A stretch of DNA of 9,497 nucleotides, from NCBI GenBank assembly GCA_015490115.1, contig WFYM01000200.1:1-9497 (forward strand). The letters run 5' to 3'. Every line of letters starts with the position of its first letter. The first letter of the stretch is position 1. The notes beneath the pieces were generated by a model, which had not been told where the DNA came from, ran no database searches, and saw only the letters and a list, made by a program, of their open reading frames with translations. Of this stretch, positions 6,532 through 9,497 are shown one piece after another. The position numbers and the translations under genes were made by a program. Origin of the DNA: Aquificaceae bacterium. GTDB taxonomy: Bacteria > Aquificota > Aquificia > Aquificales > Aquificaceae.

Positions 6532-7661
6532 CTCACCTTCAACCTCTCAGGTTTGGGAAGGACCTCCTGAAGCTCCCTGAGAAGGCTCTCTATCTTCCTC
6601 CCGTCTCCCATGACCTTTTCGAGGAGACCCACCTTCGGAACGTCTATGTTTACCCTCACGAAGAGGCTACCCCTTCCAGAACCTCTCAGCCTCGGCATAC
6701 CCTCTCCCTTGACCTCTATGAGGTCACCGTGCTTCGTCCCCGGAGGGACCTTCACCTTTACCTTCTTGCCGGAGAGGGTCGGGACCTCCACTTCAGTCCC
6801 CAAAACAGCCTCGGGGAATGTTACGCTCACATCCACGTATAGGTCCTCCCCCTTCCTCTCGAATATCCTGTGCGGTCTTACCTTTACCTGTATATAGAGG
6901 TTGCCGGGAGGTCCTCCGAACCTGCCCGCGTGACCTTTACCCTCGACAACGAGCTTGGAACCCGTGTCCACCCCGGGAGGTATCCTCACCTTTATCTCTT
7001 CTTTGCTCCTTACGGTCCCCCTTCCTCCGCAAACCCTGCAGGGATCCCTAAGGACTCCGGCTCCCCTGCATGTGGGACAAGTCTGGGATATGGTTATTAT
7101 GAACTGCCTCTGGACCACCTGACCCGTCCCGCCGCAGGTGGGACACCTCCTCTCCTTCCCCCTCTCGTAACCCGCCCCACCGCAGGAGGAACACTCCACC
7201 TCCCTCTCCACAGGAACCGAAACGGTAACTCCTTCGAAGGCTTCCTCGAGGGACACCTCCACCGTCCTGTATATGTCGTCCCCTTTTACAGGTCTCCTCC
7301 TCTCCCTCCTTCCCCTCGTCGCCCTCTCGAATATGGTGTCGAAGCCAAAGTCGAAGAAGTCTTTCAGTATCTCCTCAAGGTCGGGTATGCCCGTCGTGTA
7401 GGTCGTCTGTTGCTGTTCTTGACTCTGGGTGCCTTCGAAGGCTGCGTGACCGTACATGTCGTAGAGTCTCCTCTTCTCGGGGTCCGAGAGGACCTGATAG
7501 GCTTCGTTTATCTCCTTGAACTTCTCCCTCGCCTCCGGACTCTTGTTTATGTCAGGGTGGTACTTCCTCGCGAGCCTCCTGTAAGCCTTCTTTATCTCCT
7601 CTTGGGTTGCGTTCCTCGGGACGCCGAGTATCTCGTAGTAGTCCTTCTTCGTGGAAGGCAT
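6528..7661 (-). CDS. dnaJ: Chaperone protein DnaJ (type I Hsp40)
   Basis: Co-chaperone that delivers unfolded protein to DnaK and stimulates its ATPase. The 377 residues show a J domain (7-70) with the HPD triad at 35-37. All four zinc repeats are present: CSSCGGAG from Cys157, CPTCGGTG from Cys173, CPTCRGAG from Cys195 and CRVCGGRG from Cys208. The C-terminal substrate domains follow, with [14 protein letters not shown] and [22 protein letters not shown]. The linker at about 75-125 is Gln/Thr-rich and then Arg-rich rather than the usual Gly/Phe-rich stretch. ATG with AGGAGG six bases upstream (7668-7673) is a strong start. It is the first gene after the promoter at 7697-7725 and overlaps hspR. 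No dnaK or grpE is in the window. Confidence 0.97.
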   Translation of the reverse strand: MPSTKKDYYEILGVPRNATQEEIKKAYRRLARKYHPDINKSPEAREKFKEINEAYQVLSDPEKRRLYDMYGHAAFEGTQSQEQQQTTYTTGIPDLEEILKDFFDFGFDTIFERATRGRRERRRPVKGDDIYRTVEVSLEEAFEGVTVSVPVEREVECSSCGGAGYERGKERRCPTCGGTGQVVQRQFIITISQTCPTCRGAGVLRDPCRVCGGRGTVRSKEEIKVRIPPGVDTGSKLVVEGKGHAGRFGGPPGNLYIQVKVRPHRIFERKGEDLYVDVSVTFPEAVLGTEVEVPTLSGKKVKVKVPPGTKHGDLIEVKGEGMPRLRGSGRGSLFVRVNIDVPKVGLLEKVMGDGRKIESLLRELQEVLPKPERLKVR

Positions 7662-7667
7662 TACAGA

Positions 7668-7673
7668 CCTCCT
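7668..7673 (-). promoter_or_regulatory. Ribosome binding site of dnaJ
   Basis: Minus-strand AGGAGG, the full consensus, six bases before the dnaJ ATG at 7659-7661. It is the strongest ribosome binding site seen in the window. Confidence 0.85.
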
Positions 7674-7696
7674 CTCAACTTTTGTTCCGGGTTATT

Positions 7697-7725
7697 AAGA
7701 TAAAATTTGAGTGTATCATTGTCAA
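7697..7725 (-). promoter_or_regulatory. Sigma-70 type promoter of dnaJ-hspR(-queH)
   Basis: On the minus strand a perfect -35 TTGACA (7720-7725) is followed by a 17-bp spacer and a -10 TATCTT (7697-7702, 4 of 6 matches). Transcription would start near 7690, giving a leader of about 30 bases before the dnaJ ATG. The -35 overlaps the truB stop codon at 7722-7724, so dnaJ has its own promoter inside an otherwise closely spaced gene series. The HAIR-like operator covers the -35 and most of the spacer. Confidence 0.75.
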
Positions 7726-7726
7726 G
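7706..7726 (-). promoter_or_regulatory. HAIR-like HspR operator
   Basis: On the minus strand the arms are CTTGACA and ACTCAAA, separated by seven bases. The known HspR element HAIR is CTTGAGT-N7-ACTCAAG: the left arm matches 5 of 7 and the right arm 6 of 7, with the correct spacing. The site occupies the -35 box and the adjoining spacer of the dnaJ promoter, so bound HspR would block RNA polymerase. Since hspR is the second gene of the transcript, this implies negative autoregulation released on heat shock. The sequence match is direct; binding is inferred. Confidence 0.75.
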
Positions 7727-8585
7727 TTTTGGGAACCATCAACCTCTCGGGCTTTAATACCCCTCCCCTCGCCAAGCCGACACCCACAAAGACCCCGTCC
7801 ACGTAAAGCCTCACGTAACCGCTAACATCCCTCTCCCCTATGAATACTTGGTTACCGCTCATTACTTTTTTCCCTTGGAACCTGTCGAGGCTAACGGCCG
7901 GAAGGAAAGAAAGCCCCTCCTCCACGGGCTTTACGAACTCCTCAGGTCTCTCCGAGGAGAGGAAATCCTCAAGGGAGACAGCCTCCTCAAGGGAGAAGGG
8001 TCCCACCTTAGTCCTTGTGAGGTCCTTCACAGCGGCACCGCAGGAGAGGACCTGACCTATGTCGTGGATCAAAGCCCTCACGTAAGTCCCTCTTGAGACC
8101 TCGGCGAGGACAGTAAACTCGGGGATGTCGCACCCTATAAGTTCGAGCCTGTGGACCTTCACCTTTACCGGTTTTAGCTCAAACTTCAAACCCTTCCTCG
8201 CAAGCTCGTAAGCCCTCTTTCCCTTTATCTTCTTCGCGGAAAAGGGAGGGGGGACCTGCTCTATCTCGCCCCTGAACCTTTCGAGGACCTTCTCCACCTC
8301 CCCGCAGGAGACTTTAACCTCCCTCCTCTCGACGACCCTCCCGTCGAGGTCGTAGGTGTCGGTTATGACCCCTAAGAGTCCCGTAACCTCGTAGGTCTTC
8401 GGAAGCTCCTGTATTATCCAAGTAAAGCGGGTAGCCCTTCCGGTGAGCAGGACCATAAGTCCGGTGGCTATAGGGTCGAGGGTCCCCGTGTGTCCGACTT
8501 TCGTCCTTAGCTTCTTTCTTACCTCCTCCACTACCCTCGTCGAGGTCCAACCTTTCGGCTTCGTGACGAGGAGGATTCCCTCCAT
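7722..8585 (-). CDS. truB: tRNA pseudouridine(55) synthase TruB
   Basis: Isomerises U55 in the T-loop of tRNAs to pseudouridine. The 287 residues (E. coli 314) begin GILLVTKPKGWTSTRVV, followed by the catalytic motif GHTGTLDPIATGLM with the nucleophile Asp37. Further family marks are KTYEVTGLLGVITDTYDLDG (84-103), PPPFSAKKIKGKRAYELARKG, SRGTYVRALIHDIG (the RNA-binding and active-site arginine segment), and a short C-terminal PUA-like part ending near residue 285 (QVFIGERDVSGYVRLYVDG). Its ATG shares one base with the stop of the upstream sigma-factor gene (TGATG), so translation is probably coupled. The end of the gene contributes the -35 box of the dnaJ promoter. Confidence 0.96.
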   Translation of the reverse strand: MEGILLVTKPKGWTSTRVVEEVRKKLRTKVGHTGTLDPIATGLMVLLTGRATRFTWIIQELPKTYEVTGLLGVITDTYDLDGRVVERREVKVSCGEVEKVLERFRGEIEQVPPPFSAKKIKGKRAYELARKGLKFELKPVKVKVHRLELIGCDIPEFTVLAEVSRGTYVRALIHDIGQVLSCGAAVKDLTRTKVGPFSLEEAVSLEDFLSSERPEEFVKPVEEGLSFLPAVSLDRFQGKKVMSGNQVFIGERDVSGYVRLYVDGVFVGVGLARGGVLKPERLMVPKT

Positions 8586-9497
8586 CAGCTCAGGAAGTCC
8601 TTCAGATGCCTCTTCATGGCGAGGTTCCTGAGTTTTCTCAAAGCTCTTGTTTCGAGCTGTCTCACCCTCTCCCTCGACACCTTGAGTATCTCGCCTATCT
8701 CCCTCAAGGTCTTCGGCTCGTTTCCCCTCAGACCGAACCTAAGCTCTATAACCTTCCTCTCCTTTTCGGGAAGCTTGTCGAGTAGGTTATATATCTCCTT
8801 CTCGAGGACCTCCCTTATCACGCTCTCTTCAACCTCCGCGGTCCCGTGCTTGCTCAGGAAGTCTACGAAGAAGGTGTCTTCGTTCTCACCGACGGGTGCA
8901 TCTAAGGAAAGGGGTATCCTGCACACCTGCAGATACCTCTCCACCTCTTCGGGCGATATTTTATAACCCTCCTTCTCGAACTTCTTTTCGACCTCCTCCT
9001 CCGTAGGCTCCCTCCCGAGTTCCTTCTCGAGTTCCTTCGCTATCATCTCCTTGGAGAGCTTCTCGGCTACCTCTTCTGGCGTAGGCTCCCTCTCGAGTTC
9101 CTTGGCAAGCTCGGAATATACGGTCCCTATCTTGCTTATTAAGTGTGACTGCTTTAAGGGTATCCTTACAGCACCGGTTTGCTGGGAGAGGGCTTGCATT
9201 ATAGCCTGCCTTATCCACCAGACCGCGTAAGATATGAACTTCACACCTCTGTCGGGGTCGAACCTCTTCGCAGCCTCCAAGAGACCCAAGTTCCCGGCTG
9301 CTATCAGCTCCGAGAAGGGAAGCCCGTAGCCTATATACTGCTTGGCTATGCTGACGACGAACCTGAGGTTGGACTCGACGAGCTTCTTGAGGGCTTTTTC
9401 GTCCCCCTGTCTTGCCCTCCTCGCAAGCTCCTTCTCCTCCTCAGGAGTGAGGAGGGGTATGTTCGAGATCCTCTTAAGATACTGGTTTATAAGCTCC
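8585..9497 (-). CDS. Sigma-70 family RNA polymerase sigma factor, 5' end outside window
   Basis: Directs RNA polymerase to -10/-35 promoters. The window holds 303 residues without the native start; numbering is from the first whole codon. Region 1.2 is near 1-30 (YLKRISNIPLLTPEEEKELA). Region 2 runs from about 40 to 105, with LRFVVSIAKQYIGYGLP, the core-binding stretch, and FDPDRGVKFISYAVWWIRQAI, which melts and reads the -10. Region 3 is about 110-205 and ends CRIPLSLDAPVGENED. Region 4 (225-303) has ERKVIELRFGLRG and the -35 helix TLREIGEILKVSRERVRQLE. Region 3 is about 30 residues longer than usual because the REPTxEEV segment occurs twice. This is a group 1 or group 2 (RpoD/RpoS-like) factor, since all regions needed for housekeeping promoters are present; which one cannot be told without the N-terminus. 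Its stop overlaps the truB start. Confidence 0.9.
   Translation of the reverse strand, partial: ELINQYLKRISNIPLLTPEEEKELARRARQGDEKALKKLVESNLRFVVSIAKQYIGYGLPFSELIAAGNLGLLEAAKRFDPDRGVKFISYAVWWIRQAIMQALSQQTGAVRIPLKQSHLISKIGTVYSELAKELEREPTPEEVAEKLSKEMIAKELEKELGREPTEEEVEKKFEKEGYKISPEEVERYLQVCRIPLSLDAPVGENEDTFFVDFLSKHGTAEVEESVIREVLEKEIYNLLDKLPEKERKVIELRFGLRGNEPKTLREIGEILKVSRERVRQLETRALRKLRNLAMKRHLKDFLS
8969..9109 (-). repeat. In-frame tandem duplication in the sigma-factor gene (78-bp period)
   Basis: Two copies, at 9047-9109 and 8969-9031, encode LAKELEREPTPEEVAEKLSKE and LEKELGREPTEEEVEKKFEKE, identical at 14 of 21 residues and offset by 26 codons. At the DNA level the best block differs at one base in 24 (plus strand 9080-9103 against 9002-9025). 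The second copy sits between the normal region 3 REPTPEEVAEKL segment and the usual continuation, here ISPEEVERYLQVCRIPLSL. Confidence 0.8.

Noticed and set aside
6870..7703. A 277-codon plus-strand frame opposite dnaJ.
   Set aside because: The minus strand encodes a complete DnaJ with all motifs. The antisense product is low-complexity Pro/Leu/Arg without homology marks and it crosses the dnaJ promoter.
7662..7721. A CIRCE element (HrcA operator) in front of dnaJ.
   Set aside because: The TTAGCACTC-N9-GAGTGCTAA pattern is absent; the inverted repeat present is of the HAIR type.
7967..8000. A repeated cctcaagggaga block inside truB, 18 bp apart.
   Set aside because: It encodes SLEEAVSLEDF, where the family normally has two similar Ser-Leu-Glu turns, so codon choice explains the DNA repeat.

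Overview
The window reads as a piece of a thermophilic bacterial chromosome, most likely from the Aquificota (Aquifex/Hydrogenobacter/Thermocrinis relatives). The lineage is inferred from four things: arginine is coded mostly by AGG, isoleucine is very often ATA, the proteins are rich in Glu, Lys and Arg, and the genes are packed with 1 to 9 bp gaps or short overlaps. A DnaJ-HspR pair and a long QueH fit this group as I remember it. No tRNA, rRNA, CRISPR array, insertion sequence or phage gene was found. No gene-free stretch exceeds about 60 bp. Ten protein genes fill the window and two of them run off its ends.

Reading the minus strand from right to left, the first block is a sigma-70 family factor (start outside the window) joined by a one-base stop/start overlap to truB (tRNA pseudouridine-55 synthase). 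The truB stop codon lies inside the -35 box of the next promoter. That promoter drives dnaJ, then hspR (MerR-type heat-shock repressor, overlapping the dnaJ stop), then a long queH (epoxyqueuosine reductase) 9 bp further on. A HAIR-like inverted repeat, the operator type known for HspR, covers the -35 and spacer of this promoter. The sequence therefore supports an autoregulated chaperone/repressor operon with a tRNA-modification gene at its tail.

The middle block holds mazG on the plus strand, converging on queH with a 13-bp overlap. It diverges across 26 bp from a leftward pair, yggS (PLP homeostasis) and a small ModE-like DNA-binding protein lacking a molybdate-binding domain. The ModE-like gene ends inside the 3' end of ogt, a plus-strand O6-alkylguanine-DNA alkyltransferase gene.

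The left block is leftward. It has a BioB-like radical SAM protein, whose features suggest a LipS-type lipoyl synthase rather than a true biotin synthase, followed after one base by ftsI (division transpeptidase), which is cut by the window edge. The radical SAM gene diverges from ogt over 31 bp, with a perfect TATAAT facing left just upstream of the ogt GTG.

The content is mostly housekeeping (division, DNA repair, nucleotide sanitation, tRNA modification, heat shock, transcription). The points most worth following up are the HAIR-controlled dnaJ-hspR-queH operon, the LipS-like radical SAM protein, the roughly 230-residue extension on QueH, and a tandem duplication inside the sigma factor.
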